Shown: positions 1 through 9,454, numbered from the stretch's first letter. The stretch is 64,000 nucleotides of DNA from Bacillus coahuilensis m4-4 (GCF_000171615.1 NZ_ABFU01000028.3:135914-199913); one strand, 5' to 3'. The notes: generated by a model not told the origin, from the letters alone. Program-made: numbers and translations.

Positions 1-756
1 TCTGGAAGAAGAACGACAGGTATCATAACCGATCAAGGAAAAAGAATAGATGCAGATATCATCGTATCAAATTTAGAAGCAATTCCATGTTATGAAACAC
101 TACTTCCAAAAGAACGAAAAAATGAAGTGGTCCTTGAAGATCTTCAGAAATTTCAACCAACTGTATCCGGTCTTGTTTTGTTACTAGGAATAAATCGCAA
201 GTATGAACAGCTTGCGCATCACAATTTCTTTTTTTCAAATGACCCCAAAAAAGAATTCGATCAAATTTTTAACAAAAAACAACTAGCCGATGATCCGACT
301 GTCTACATCGGTATTTCATCAAAATCTGATCATACCCAAGCACCTGAAGGGAAAGAAAATTTCTTTATCCTCACACATGTTCCACCACTAAAGAAGGGAG
401 AAGATTGGTCTATTTATAGAGATCAATATCGTGAAAATGTTTTCTCTAAATTAGAACGGATGGGACTTGATGATATAAGAGAGCATATTGAATTTGAACA
501 TCAATTCATTCCAAACGATATCCAAGAATTGTATGGTTCAAACGGTGGTAGCATTTATGGAGTAGTGACAGATCGTAAACTAAATGGTGGATTTAAAATT
601 CCAAATCAAAGCAAAGAATATGATAACTTGTATTTTGTAGGAGGCTCCACACACCCTGGAGGTGGAGTTCCAATGGTGACGTTATCTGGTCAATTAACCG
701 CTGATTTAATTGAAGAAATTGAAGGGCTTAAAGATCAAGATCAACATGCTGGATAA
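1..756 (+). CDS. Carotenoid desaturase (phytoene desaturase family), 3' part
   Basis: The reading frame is open from the first base, so the start lies outside the window; about 251 C-terminal residues are visible. The C-terminal motif FVGGSTHPGGGVPMV followed by SGQLTADLI is the FAD-binding signature that closes CrtI/CrtN-type carotenoid desaturases and CrtP-type oxidases. The N-terminal dinucleotide-binding motif is not in view. The family desaturates (apo)phytoene or oxidises its products at the membrane. In Firmicutes these are usually C30 apocarotenoid enzymes in small pigment clusters, so further crt genes probably lie upstream. I cannot tell CrtN from CrtP types. A terminator follows the stop immediately. 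Confidence 0.85.
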   Translation, partial: SGRRTTGIITDQGKRIDADIIVSNLEAIPCYETLLPKERKNEVVLEDLQKFQPTVSGLVLLLGINRKYEQLAHHNFFFSNDPKKEFDQIFNKKQLADDPTVYIGISSKSDHTQAPEGKENFFILTHVPPLKKGEDWSIYRDQYRENVFSKLERMGLDDIREHIEFEHQFIPNDIQELYGSNGGSIYGVVTDRKLNGGFKIPNQSKEYDNLYFVGGSTHPGGGVPMVTLSGQLTADLIEEIEGLKDQDQHAG

Positions 757-763
757 TGTATTG

Positions 764-792
764 AAAAAAGAAGGCTGTATGCCTTCTTTTTT
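764..792 (+). terminator. Intrinsic terminator after the carotenoid desaturase
   Basis: The 12-base arm ending GAAGGC pairs with GCCTTC plus a T6 tail around the 5-base loop TGTAT. It starts 7 bases after the stop codon. It also serves as the likely target hairpin of the group IIC intron that begins 3 bases downstream. Confidence 0.85.
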
Positions 793-794
793 AT

Positions 795-2649
795 GTGTGC
801 CAGGCATGGCAACTATCTAGGTGGTGAAAGTCCACTGTGGGGGTACACATCGACCAACCACTAAGGAAGCGCAAGGTACTTATCGTGAGGTAAGGGCTGG
901 AGGAAGCGTGGAATAAAATCTTGGCTTGACGAACAGAAACCTGATACTAAGGCTCTACAAAGGGATAAGGCTCCATAACAAGTCAAAGTCCAAAAGATGT
1001 GCGTAACTTTGTAGGGTAAATCAGGCAAGTAAAAGAGGAAGGATAGTTGTCTTACCCTGGGAGGTCTTGCGGATGTACGTAGGTACAGTCGAAAAAGGTT
1101 TGTCGCAAGAAGTCAGCAGAAGCCATAGTAATGAAGTAATTCATGAAGGGCTAAACAATTTATAGTGTTTCAACGCCACGAATGCGTAAGTGACCTACTC
1201 AGAATGTGTTAATGGGGAAAGTATGAGCGTACCTCAGAGGAAAACCAAAAGGGAGTTATCACTTATTACGTGAGAGGGAAGGAGAAACGAGTGTGGAACT
1301 TCTAGAACAGATTTTGAGTAATCAAAATATGAATGAAGCCTACTTGCGTGTATATAAAAATAAAGGCGCGAGTGGAGTTGATGGAGTAACAGTCGATGAA
1401 CTGAAACAATATCTGAAAGAGAACAAGGATGAACTGCGCAGGCGCATCAGAACAAGAAAATACCAACCACAAGCTGCCTTAAGAGTGGAAATCCCAAAAG
1501 AAAATGGAAAGATGCGCAAATTGGGAATACCAACAGTAGTGGATAGAGTAGTTCAGCAAGCTATTCATCAAGTACTCAGCCCGATATTTGAAAAGCAGTT
1601 CAGTGAACTCAGCTATGGCTTTAGACCAAAAAGAAGTTGTGAGATGGCAATTGTAAAAAGCTTGGAATTTCTGAATGATGAACACGATTGGGTAGTGGAC
1701 ATTGACCTCGAAAGATTTTTCGATACAGTCCACCATGATAAGCTTATGCGAATTATATCCAATACAATAGACGATGGAGATGTTATCTCACTAATAAGAA
1801 AATACTTAGTTAGTGGGGTTATGGTGAATGGTAGATATGAAGAAACACCAGTTGGGACTCCGCAAGGAGGTAATCTCAGCCCTCTCTTAAGTAACATTAT
1901 GTTGAACGAACTAGATAAGGAACTTGAAAATAGAGGACTACGATTCGTGAGGTACGCTGATGACGCTCTTATCTTTGTGAAGAGTGAAAAAGCAGCTATT
2001 AGAGTGATGAAATCAATCGTGAGATTTATAGAAGATAAATTAGGCTTGTTAGTCAATGCAGAAAAGAGTAAAATCTCCCGCCCGGGAGATTTGAAGTTTT
2101 TGGGCTTTGGTTACTACTACGATTTTAAAAATGGTAGATATCAAGTGAAACCTCACATAACTTCTGTACAGAAATTTCAAAGGAAGCTTCGACAATTGAC
2201 AAAGCGAAACTGGAGTATCCCTTTAGATTACCGAATAATGAAATTGAAACAAGTCATTTTCGGATGGGTGAATTACTTTAGAATATCAAGCATGAAAAAG
2301 GTAATGACTCGTATTGATGGGAAGTTACGCTCAAGAATTAGGGTAATCATATGGAAACAATGGAAGGTACCGAGAAAACAAATCAAATCGCTAATTCAAT
2401 TAGGAATTCCTAAGGAAGAAGCGAAAGGATTAACCTTTTGTCGAAAAGGCTACCGATATATAGGATTATCGAAAGTAGTTCAAAGAGCACTTTCAAACGA
2501 AAGACTAAAGCAGAGGGGAATTCCCTCTGCTTTGGAACGTTACCTAAAAGTACACACTGTAATATAAATTGAAACGCCGTATACGAGAACCGTACGTACG
2601 GTGTTGTGAGAGGGGCGAAAATAATTATATTATTTTCCCTCTACTCGAT
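795..2649 (+). mobile_element. Group IIC intron (about 1.85 kb) with internal reverse transcriptase
   Basis: The 5' end GTGTGCC fits the GUGYG consensus of group II introns. The following CAGGCATGG and GGTGAAAGTCC, and later GGAGGTCT with AAGTCAGCAGAAG, resemble domain I-III segments of the Oceanobacillus iheyensis group IIC intron as I recall it. Domain V lies at about 2573-2603 (ACGCCGTATACG ... CGTACGTACGGTGT), with a CGC-type triad. Domain VI follows as a hairpin, arms GAGGG/CCCTC, with a bulged-A strand CTACTCGAT. The 3' boundary is set at that terminal AT. The intron directly follows a terminator hairpin plus T tract, the characteristic target of class C introns. The exact ends are inferred. 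Confidence 0.85.
1293..2567 (+). CDS. ltrA: Group II intron reverse transcriptase/maturase (LtrA type, class C)
   Basis: This 424-residue intron-encoded protein is needed for splicing (maturase) and retrohoming (reverse transcriptase). RT blocks are clear: KNKGASGVDG near the start, RKLGIPTVVDRVVQQAI, SYGFRPKRSC, DIDLERFFDTV (first catalytic Asp), TPQGGNLSPLLSN, and the YADD catalytic box at residues 221-224. A maturase X region follows (about 290-370). Length and C-terminus are short, without an HNH endonuclease domain, as usual for class C. The start is GTG at 1293 with GGAAGGAG nine bases upstream; it sits in domain IV. The frame is intact, so the element may be active. Confidence 0.95.
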   Translation: MELLEQILSNQNMNEAYLRVYKNKGASGVDGVTVDELKQYLKENKDELRRRIRTRKYQPQAALRVEIPKENGKMRKLGIPTVVDRVVQQAIHQVLSPIFEKQFSELSYGFRPKRSCEMAIVKSLEFLNDEHDWVVDIDLERFFDTVHHDKLMRIISNTIDDGDVISLIRKYLVSGVMVNGRYEETPVGTPQGGNLSPLLSNIMLNELDKELENRGLRFVRYADDALIFVKSEKAAIRVMKSIVRFIEDKLGLLVNAEKSKISRPGDLKFLGFGYYYDFKNGRYQVKPHITSVQKFQRKLRQLTKRNWSIPLDYRIMKLKQVIFGWVNYFRISSMKKVMTRIDGKLRSRIRVIIWKQWKVPRKQIKSLIQLGIPKEEAKGLTFCRKGYRYIGLSKVVQRALSNERLKQRGIPSALERYLKVHTVI

Positions 2650-2845
2650 TTTTACGTTATGAGTATTAGTTTAAAAGAAGATTACATTTCAATTAATTTT
2701 TAAAAACACAACCTTATACACGTTTAGAATGTAGTAATATAGGGGAAAGAAATAGTTGGGCTACTCTTTATTACGATTCGTAACACACGTTGATTAACCA
2801 ATACGCTCCATTCAACCCGAAAATTTATAGAAGGGAGTTGTATAT

Positions 2846-3754
2846 ATGGAAAGAATTTATGAACAGTTAGTTGAGTTAAATGTTGGGAACGTAAAATATA
2901 ATGAGCCATTAAAGTATCATACTACTATAAAAATTGGTGGACCTGCCGATATTTTAATTGAACCTTATTCTATTGAAGCAATCGAAAAGATTATGAAGGT
3001 TATTATTAAGGGTGAAATTCCTTGGACGGTGATTGGACGAGGTTCTAATCTTTTGGTTTCTGATAAGGGTATTGAAGGAGTGGTCTTGAAGTTAAATAAA
3101 GGATTAGACCATATTGATATCAATGAAAATCAAGTCACAGTAGGTGCAGGGTATTCTCTTATTGTACTAGCAACGCAACTAAGTAAAAAAGGTCTAAAGG
3201 GCTTCGAATTTGCTGGTGGAATTCCTGGGAGTGTAGGTGGCGCCGTCTACATGAATGCAGGTGCCCATGGGATGGATTTATCGACTATATTAGTGAAAGC
3301 AAAGGTATTATTTGATGACGGTACAATAAGTTGGGTAACAAAAGAGGAAATGAAATACAGCTACCGAACTTCTGTCCTTCAAAAAAAACGTCCAGGTATC
3401 GTATTAGAAGCCATTTTTCAATTGGAAGCCGGGGATAAGCATTCTATACAAAATGAAATGCAAGTGAATAAGGACTATCGAAAAGAAACACAGCCATGGT
3501 CGAATCCTTGTGCGGGTAGTATTTTCAGAAATCCATTGCCTGAATATGCTGGAAGGCTTATAGAGACAGCCGGCTTAAAAGGGTATACGATTGGCGGAGC
3601 TAAAATATCAGACCTCCATGGAAATTTTATTGTGAATAATGGCAATGCAAGTGCCGAAGATGTACGGAAACTTATTCAATACATACAGCAAACCATTTAT
3701 GATCTATATGGAATTCGAATGGAAACAGAAATTGAAATTATCGGTAGAAAATAG
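2846..3754 (+). CDS. murB: UDP-N-acetylenolpyruvoylglucosamine reductase MurB
   Basis: MurB is the cytoplasmic FAD enzyme that reduces the enolpyruvyl group of UDP-GlcNAc-enolpyruvate to UDP-N-acetylmuramate with NADPH, an essential step of peptidoglycan precursor synthesis. Visible motifs are [10 protein letters not shown] and GRGSNLLV in the FAD-binding half, [20 protein letters not shown] around residues 125-145, and [11 protein letters not shown] near 222-232 with the catalytic Ser. The length, 302 residues, is typical of the type IIb (Gram-positive) enzyme. ATG follows GAAGGGAG. It precedes divIB as in B. subtilis, but murG is not upstream; an intron and a carotenoid gene are. Confidence 0.96.
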   Translation: MERIYEQLVELNVGNVKYNEPLKYHTTIKIGGPADILIEPYSIEAIEKIMKVIIKGEIPWTVIGRGSNLLVSDKGIEGVVLKLNKGLDHIDINENQVTVGAGYSLIVLATQLSKKGLKGFEFAGGIPGSVGGAVYMNAGAHGMDLSTILVKAKVLFDDGTISWVTKEEMKYSYRTSVLQKKRPGIVLEAIFQLEAGDKHSIQNEMQVNKDYRKETQPWSNPCAGSIFRNPLPEYAGRLIETAGLKGYTIGGAKISDLHGNFIVNNGNASAEDVRKLIQYIQQTIYDLYGIRMETEIEIIGRK

Positions 3755-3880
3755 TGATTGACTCTTTTCTCTCATTTAAAGATGGTTTAAAATAATCTTA
3801 TAGAATGTCATACGTCTTAATTTTCCAATTCGAAGAGTTATTTCGTTACTACGGTGAACGTTATATAGATGTTCTTTAAT

Positions 3881-3914
3881 GACAACAACAGAGGGTTGTT
3901 GTCGTTCTCTTTTT
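3881..3914 (+). terminator. Hairpin with T-rich tail between murB and divIB
   Basis: Perfect 9-base arms GACAACAAC and GTTGTTGTC around a 5-base loop, followed by GTTCTCTTTTT. It lies 35 bases upstream of divIB and 127 bases after murB, so it could end murB transcripts or attenuate readthrough into divIB. The tail is imperfect. Confidence 0.5.
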
Positions 3915-3948
3915 AAGGGAGATAGAATGTATGAGTGGAGGAAAATGA

Positions 3949-4737
3949 ATGGTTAGGGAAAAAGTCGTTTCCTTAGAAGATCGAGTACCTAAGCTAAAAG
4001 AACAGCGAAAGAAAAAGGCAAATAGAAGACTTGTCATGCTTTTGTCGTTGTTTTTTATATTAATATTATTAGTCGTCTATATTCAATCTCCACTTAGTCA
4101 GGTACAGGATTTGGTGATTGAGGGAAATGAATTATTAACAAATGAAACAATCGTAAACGAAACAGAAATTGAGATTGGAACGACGATTTGGTCTATTAGG
4201 AAATCCTCAGTTGAAGAAAAGATTAAAGAGCACCCTGTGATTAAAGATGTAAGAGTCCAACTGCTTTTCCCTAATAAGTACCTAATACAAGTAACGGAAT
4301 ATAAACAGTCCGCATTACTAGTGAATGGTACAGAGTGGTTTCCTGTATTAGAAAACGGCTATATCGTAAACGAACCAACTACAGATTGGTCGTTACAATC
4401 ATATCCCATTGTAAGAGGATTTATTGAAGATAAGTATTTAGAATCCTTACTCACTCAGCTAACTAGCTTAGATGAACAAATTGTGCAACGCATTTCTGAA
4501 ATTTATTATACTCCTAAAGAGACAGATGCTTATCATATTACTCTTTATATGAATGATGGGTTTGAGGTGAGTGCAACGATTAGAACGTTAGCTGAAAAAT
4601 TAACCTTTTACCCTTCAATTATTAGCCAGCTAGACCCTAATCAAAAGGGAGTCATTGATTTAGAAGTTGGTACATACTTCAAAGCATATGAAACACCGAA
4701 GCAGGAAGGTGAAGAAACCACTAATGAAGAAAATTAA
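3949..4737 (+). CDS. divIB: Cell division protein DivIB (FtsQ homologue)
   Basis: DivIB is a bitopic membrane protein of the divisome that works with DivIC and FtsL at the septum. The cytoplasmic N-terminus is basic (RVPKLKEQRKKKANRR). A single membrane segment covers about residues 29-45 (LVMLLSLFFILILLVVY). An extracytoplasmic POTRA domain follows (QVQDLVIEGNELLTNETIV, about 52-120), then the beta domain and an acidic tail. The 262-residue length is normal. ATG at 3949 is preceded by GGAGG. The 3' end overlaps the start of ylxW. Confidence 0.93.
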   Translation: MVREKVVSLEDRVPKLKEQRKKKANRRLVMLLSLFFILILLVVYIQSPLSQVQDLVIEGNELLTNETIVNETEIEIGTTIWSIRKSSVEEKIKEHPVIKDVRVQLLFPNKYLIQVTEYKQSALLVNGTEWFPVLENGYIVNEPTTDWSLQSYPIVRGFIEDKYLESLLTQLTSLDEQIVQRISEIYYTPKETDAYHITLYMNDGFEVSATIRTLAEKLTFYPSIISQLDPNQKGVIDLEVGTYFKAYETPKQEGEETTNEEN

Positions 4738-5438
4738 AAAAAAGAGCAAGAGGGAGCTATATATTCTTATCTCTAGTTTTTCTTGTTCTAGGGTTCATTC
4801 TATCTTTTTCCTATAATTTAACCAACCAACAAAAGATATCAGAGCCTACATCGTCGCTACAATTTAAAGAGGAAGATAGCTTACGTAATCAAATCAATGA
4901 TCAAAAAGAATCAAACTTGGAACTACAAGAAAAATTGTATGCACTCCAAAATGAATTAAAGGATTATGAAACAGAATTATCAAAAAAGGAAGATGTTTAT
5001 TTTAATTTAGTAGAGGACGTAAATAAGTATCGAATGTTTTTAGGAGAGGTCGATGTAAAAGGCCCAGGGCTAACAGTAAAATTAGAAGACGGTGCTTATG
5101 ACCCAAAAGAAGACAATGTTAATAATTATTTAGTTCATGAGCATCATGTTTTTAAGGTGATTAATGAACTCTATATTGCAGGTGCGACTGCGATATCCAT
5201 AAATGGGAAGAGAATTTCAGCGGACTCTTATATTGTTTGTAATGGACCGGTCATTACGGTTGATGGGGAACAATTTCCTGCACCCTTTGTCATTTCTGCA
5301 ATAGGTGATTCTGAGGTATTAGAATCAGCTATTAACATAACAGGTGGTGTTAAGGATCAAATCGTTAACGATAACATCATATTCTCAATTGAAAAAATAA
5401 ATCAAATGGTGATGGAGTCTGTTATCAACGAAATTTAG
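4724..5438 (+). CDS. ylxW: DUF881 protein YlxW (frameshifted as sequenced)
   Basis: A DUF881 protein of unknown biochemical function that sits between divIB and sbp in Bacillus. ATG at 4724 overlaps the end of divIB and gives MKKIKKKSKRELYILISSF, a basic tail plus membrane anchor. The frame then breaks in the T run at 4777-4781 and resumes one base later with LVLGFILSFSYN. One surplus T explains this. A coiled-coil (about residues 45-90) and the DUF881 domain (GPGLTVKLEDGAYDP onward) follow. It is 20 bases from the paralogue ylxX. The break is probably a sequence error. Confidence 0.8.
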
Positions 5439-5457
5439 TACAGATATGTAAGGAAAG

Positions 5458-6192
5458 GTGAAAATGGTGTTTCGAAAGGGAATGATTGGTTTTACTGTCA
5501 TCACTGCAGTAGTTGGTTTCATGTTGGCAATACAATTTCAAACAGTTAAGGAACCAGTTGTTCGTGATACGAGAGACATATGGGAATTGCGTAATGACCT
5601 ACTAACGGAAAAAGAAAGGTACTCTATATTATTAGATCAAATTTCTGCGTTAGAAGATACAATAGAGAAATATGAGTCTGAACGTGAGACGAGTAAAGAA
5701 CAAGCATTAAGAGATACGCTTGACATGTTAAAAAATGAAGCGGGTTTAACAGAGCGTGTGGGAACGGGTCTAACACTTTCCGTTGAACCAGTTACAGAAG
5801 AGATTCTTCTAGGTTCATCCATTCAACAAGTTTCACCTGATATGCTACAAAGACTCGTCAATGAATTGAATCGCTTTGGTGCACTGGCCATTTCCATTGA
5901 CGGTCAAAGACTCGTAAACACGAGTGTAATACGTGATATTAATGGTAAAACAACCGTAAATGGTTTGCCTATTAAAAATATTCCTTTTACAATTGAAATC
6001 ATAACGAAGGACATTGATTCTGCTCAAAATCTGTTTAATCAATTGCAAGTATCAGAAATAGTAGAAGGATTTTTTATTGATAATCTGAGAATTTCAATTT
6101 CTTCTCCTGAGGAGAATGTTGTAGTCCCAGCATATAATGACACAATAAGGATTCGCTTAATGGAGCAAGTTGAAGAAGGGGGTAACTCATAG
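5458..6192 (+). CDS. ylxX: DUF881 protein YlxX
   Basis: Second DUF881 protein, with a membrane anchor at about residues 8-25 (GMIGFTVITAVVGFMLAI). A coiled coil follows at about 45-85, then the DUF881 domain (GTGLTLSVEPV through RISISSPEENV). It is paralogous to the preceding gene, and its function is unknown. The GTG at 5458 lies inside the AAGGAAAGG ribosome site, so ATG at 5464 is a more natural start, two codons downstream. The stop overlaps the GTG of sbp by one base, indicating translational coupling. Confidence 0.85.
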   Translation: MKMVFRKGMIGFTVITAVVGFMLAIQFQTVKEPVVRDTRDIWELRNDLLTEKERYSILLDQISALEDTIEKYESERETSKEQALRDTLDMLKNEAGLTERVGTGLTLSVEPVTEEILLGSSIQQVSPDMLQRLVNELNRFGALAISIDGQRLVNTSVIRDINGKTTVNGLPIKNIPFTIEIITKDIDSAQNLFNQLQVSEIVEGFFIDNLRISISSPEENVVVPAYNDTIRIRLMEQVEEGGNS

Positions 6193-6571
6193 TGTGGTTG
6201 CCAATAATGGGACTCTTAATTGGAGTTGCTCTAGGGCTACTTACAGATATTAAAATACCTGAAGAATACTCAAATTACTTATCGATTGCTGTACTTGCAG
6301 CTCTTGACACTTTATTTGGTGGAATTAGAGCGTATTTACAAGAAATTTACGATGAAAAGGTTTTTATTTCAGGATTCTTTTTAATATACTATTAGCTGCA
6401 AGTTTAGCTTTTCTAGGAGTTCATCTTGGTGTAGACTTGTATTTAGCTGCAGTTTTTGCTTTTGGAGTTAGATTATTCCAAAATATTGCGGTTATCAGAA
6501 GAATTTTACTTTCAAAATGGTCATCTACATCAACAAAAAACAAGAAAAAAGTTAATTATTTTAAAGGATAA
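6192..6571 (+). CDS. sbp: Small basic membrane protein Sbp (frameshifted as sequenced)
   Basis: Sbp is a short integral membrane protein of unknown function encoded just upstream of ftsA in Bacillus. The first 64 residues (WLPIMGLLIGVALGLLTD, then YSNYLSIAVLAALDTLFGG) match the family. The frame then breaks in the T run 6378-6382, where one T appears missing. It resumes with NILLAASLAFLGVHLGVDLY and ends in a basic tail rich in Lys at 6571. Restored length is about 126 residues with three to four membrane segments. Confidence 0.8.
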
Positions 6572-6669
6572 CAACCTGATCATGACGAATATTTACATAT
6601 GGTATGTTCATGAATTTAGAGTAAGTTGTTGTTCTTAAATGAATAGAGTATTTAAGGAGGTGCCAAAGA

Positions 6670-7959
6670 TTGAACAGCAATGAAATTTATGTAAGTTTAG
6701 ACATCGGTACATCCACTACAAAAGTGATTATTGGCGAAATGACAAATGATTCTTTAAACATTATTGGAGTAGGGAATGTAGAATCCGAAGGGATCAGAAA
6801 AGGTTCCATTGTGGATATAGACGAAACGGTTCAGTCCATTAAACGTGCCATAATACAAGCTGAGAGAATGATAGGAATGAACATTAAACAGGTGATTGTC
6901 GGCATCTCTGGCAATCATGTGGCACTTCAACCTTGTCATGGCATTGTAGCTGTCTCTAGTGACAATCGTGAGATAACAAATGAGGACGTTGGTAGAGTGC
7001 TTGATGCTGCACAAGTAGTATCTATTCCACCAGATAGAGAAATCATTAATGTCATACCAAAACAGTTTATCGTGGATGGATTAGATGAAATTACAGACCC
7101 ACGGGGTATGATTGGCGTTAGATTAGAAATAGAAGGTACGATCATAACAGGAAGTAAGACAATTTTACATAATACTCTTCGCTGTGTGGAGAGAGCAGGT
7201 CTTGAGATTTCAGATATTTTCTTACAGCCTTTAGCAGCAGGGACTATTGCATTATCTAAGGATGAAAAGCAAATGGGTACCGCGCTTATTGATATAGGTG
7301 GCGGCTCTACTTCTGTTGCAATCTTTGAACACGGTTATTTAAAAGAGTCTTTTGTTCTACCAGTTGGAGGAGTGCATATAACAAAAGATTTGTCAGTAGG
7401 TCTTCGTACTTCCACTGAATCTGCTGAAGATATTAAGAAACAATATGGACATGCTTTCTATGACGATGCATCACCAGATGAAATTTTCAGTGTACCAATT
7501 ATCGGAAGTGATCAGCATGAACAATTTAACCAGCTTGAGCTTTCTGATATTATTGAGGCAAGATTAGAAGAACTATTTGAGTTAGTCTTACACGAATTAA
7601 GAAAACGTGGAATGGAAGACCTTCCAGGAGGCATTGTTTTAACCGGAGGTACATCTAATTTACCTGGTATATTAGAACTTGCTCAATATACGTTTAACAA
7701 CCGAGTCCGCATTGCAATTCCTGATTACATTGGGGTTAGAGAGCCACAATTTATTACATCTGTTGGTCTAATTAAATATGCTTTTAAACATGCTAGATTA
7801 CAAGGAAGAAATATAAATACGACGCTTACTCCACAAGAATCAAACGAGAGTCGTCAATCATTTAAGCAGGAAGCTAAAGTAAATACCAAACCAACTAAAA
7901 GAGAAGAGGATAAGGTCTCATCTAAGATGAAAAAAATATTTGGCCTCTTTTTTGAGTAG
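6670..7959 (+). CDS. ftsA: Cell division protein FtsA
   Basis: FtsA is the actin-like ATPase that tethers FtsZ filaments to the membrane and recruits divisome proteins. The phosphate-1 motif SLDIGTSTTKVIIGEM starts at residue 8. The phosphate-2 motif ALIDIGGGSTSVAIF and adenosine motif GIVLTGGTSNLPGI follow. The C-terminal amphipathic membrane-targeting helix (KMKKIFGLFFE) is intact. The start is TTG at 6670, spaced 9 bases from a perfect AAGGAGG, and the N-terminus aligns with B. subtilis FtsA. At 429 residues it is normal length. It is followed by ftsZ after 39 bases. Confidence 0.97.
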   Translation: MNSNEIYVSLDIGTSTTKVIIGEMTNDSLNIIGVGNVESEGIRKGSIVDIDETVQSIKRAIIQAERMIGMNIKQVIVGISGNHVALQPCHGIVAVSSDNREITNEDVGRVLDAAQVVSIPPDREIINVIPKQFIVDGLDEITDPRGMIGVRLEIEGTIITGSKTILHNTLRCVERAGLEISDIFLQPLAAGTIALSKDEKQMGTALIDIGGGSTSVAIFEHGYLKESFVLPVGGVHITKDLSVGLRTSTESAEDIKKQYGHAFYDDASPDEIFSVPIIGSDQHEQFNQLELSDIIEARLEELFELVLHELRKRGMEDLPGGIVLTGGTSNLPGILELAQYTFNNRVRIAIPDYIGVREPQFITSVGLIKYAFKHARLQGRNINTTLTPQESNESRQSFKQEAKVNTKPTKREEDKVSSKMKKIFGLFFE

Positions 7960-7998
7960 ACATCGAGATGTAATTTCCATAAAATAGGAGGATTTATC

Positions 7999-9132
7999 AT
8001 GTTGGAGTTTGATACGAATATAGATCAACTTGCTACAATTAAAGTTATCGGAGTTGGCGGTGGAGGAAATAACGCTGTCAACCGTATGATTGAACATGGT
8101 GTTCAAGGTGTAGAATTTATAGCAGTGAATACCGATGCACAAGCGTTGAATTTATCCAAAGCAGAAATAAAAATGCAAATTGGTGGAAAGCTGACGAGAG
8201 GTTTGGGAGCAGGTGCAAACCCTGAAGTAGGAAAAAAAGCAGCTGAAGAAAGTAAAGAACAACTAGAAGAAGCTCTAAAAGGAGCGGATATGGTATTTGT
8301 TACAGCTGGAATGGGCGGAGGTACAGGTACTGGAGCTGCACCAGTAATCGCTCAAATCGCAAGGGATTTAGGTGCATTAACAGTAGGTGTTGTTACTAGA
8401 CCGTTTACCTTTGAAGGAAGAAAACGTTCTACTCAAGCTACTGGTGGTATTTCAGCAATGAAAGAAGCGGTTGATACACTTATTGTGATCCCTAATGACC
8501 GTCTACTAGAAATTGTTGACAAAAGTACTCCAATGCTTGAGGCATTTAGAGAAGCGGATAATGTATTGCGACAAGGTGTACAAGGTATTTCAGATTTGAT
8601 CGCTACACCAGGTTTAATTAACCTAGACTTTGCCGATGTTAAAACGATCATGTCTAACCAAGGTTCTGCATTAATGGGAATTGGTGTGGCTACTGGAGAA
8701 AATCGTGCAGCGGAAGCAGCCAAAAAAGCAATATCTTCTCCTTTACTAGAAAAGTCTATTGATGGAGCTCAGGGTGTTCTAATGAATATCACTGGTGGAA
8801 TGAACTTAAGTTTATATGAAGTTCAAGAGGCAGCTGATATTGTTGCTTCAGCTTCTGACCAAGAAGTAAATATGATCTTTGGTTCCGTAATCAATGAGAA
8901 CTTAAAAGAAGAAATTGTAGTTACAGTAATTGCTACGGGCTTTAACGAAGAAGTTATTCAACAAAATAAGCCAGTTAGACCTACTGTTCAAACAAAACAG
9001 CCTCATACACCAAAAAGGGAAATGAAGCAAGAACAGCAGCCTGTAAATGAGCAACGTCAAACGACAACTCAACAAGTAGAAGACACTTTAGATATTCCTA
9101 CTTTCTTACGTAATCGTAACCGACGTCGCTAA
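7999..9132 (+). CDS. ftsZ: Cell division GTPase FtsZ
   Basis: FtsZ is the tubulin-like GTPase that forms the Z ring. The sequence shows [13 protein letters not shown] at about residue 18, the tubulin signature [12 protein letters not shown] at about 104-115, and the T7-loop residues [12 protein letters not shown] variable linker rich in Gln follows. The C-terminal peptide [13 protein letters not shown] binds FtsA, SepF and ZapA. ATG at 7999 follows AGGAGG. Length is 377 residues. A strong terminator ends the transcript. Confidence 0.98.
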   Translation: MLEFDTNIDQLATIKVIGVGGGGNNAVNRMIEHGVQGVEFIAVNTDAQALNLSKAEIKMQIGGKLTRGLGAGANPEVGKKAAEESKEQLEEALKGADMVFVTAGMGGGTGTGAAPVIAQIARDLGALTVGVVTRPFTFEGRKRSTQATGGISAMKEAVDTLIVIPNDRLLEIVDKSTPMLEAFREADNVLRQGVQGISDLIATPGLINLDFADVKTIMSNQGSALMGIGVATGENRAAEAAKKAISSPLLEKSIDGAQGVLMNITGGMNLSLYEVQEAADIVASASDQEVNMIFGSVINENLKEEIVVTVIATGFNEEVIQQNKPVRPTVQTKQPHTPKREMKQEQQPVNEQRQTTTQQVEDTLDIPTFLRNRNRRR

Positions 9133-9143
9133 TGAAAATTTTT

Positions 9144-9207
9144 AAAAACTAGACTGTCTAATTAATCTGCTACCATCAGATTAATAAATGCAGTCTAGTT
9201 TTTTTAT
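9144..9207 (+). terminator. Terminator after ftsZ
   Basis: Two-step stem: AAAAACTAGACTG pairs with CAGTCTAGTTTTTTT, and an inner pair AATTAATCTG/CAGATTAAT lies inside it. It ends in T7. It starts 12 bases after ftsZ. Confidence 0.85.
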
Positions 9208-9337
9208 ATGTAAACGATTCCTGTATGATTTTGGATTCGGCAAATTCTAAAAGCAAAAAGTTCTTAGACACACCCATGTTGATTCCTAGTATCAAATAAA
9301 CTCTCCTCTACTTTGCATGGTATTTAACCTACTCTAA

Positions 9338-9413
9338 AACGACAAAATCTTTTGTATTTTCTTTATATTTTACCCACAAACTGACACACTTCAAAAATAA
9401 TCCACTGTATACT
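9338..9413 (+). promoter_or_regulatory. spoIIG-type promoter with overlong spacer and possible Spo0A box
   Basis: CTGACA (9381-9386) and TATACT (9408-9413) are separated by 21 bases. The B. subtilis spoIIG promoter is known for a 22-base spacer between near-consensus elements and for needing phosphorylated Spo0A with sigma-A RNA polymerase. About 40 bases upstream, GACAAAA on this strand (reverse complement TTTTGTCGTT, at 9338-9348) matches the core of the 0A box TGTCGAA. Assignment is by analogy plus position upstream of spoIIGA. Confidence 0.5.
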
Positions 9414-9454
9414 AACCGTAAACCATAGACAAGGAGTAGGAGGTCTTCTGAAAT

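Noticed and set aside
1613-2056. Long antisense open frames within the reverse transcriptase, ftsZ, pyrP and other genes
   Set aside because: They are mirror readings of strong coding sequence, with no ribosome sites or family features.
2771-2783. Small palindrome TTACGATTCGTAA upstream of murB
   Set aside because: Short, with no known regulator match that I can support; the Zur box has the opposite half-site order.
6456-6638. A 60-codon open frame downstream of sbp
   Set aside because: It is an out-of-frame reading of the 3' part of sbp; the true frame resumes after one missing T at 6378-6382 and ends at 6571.
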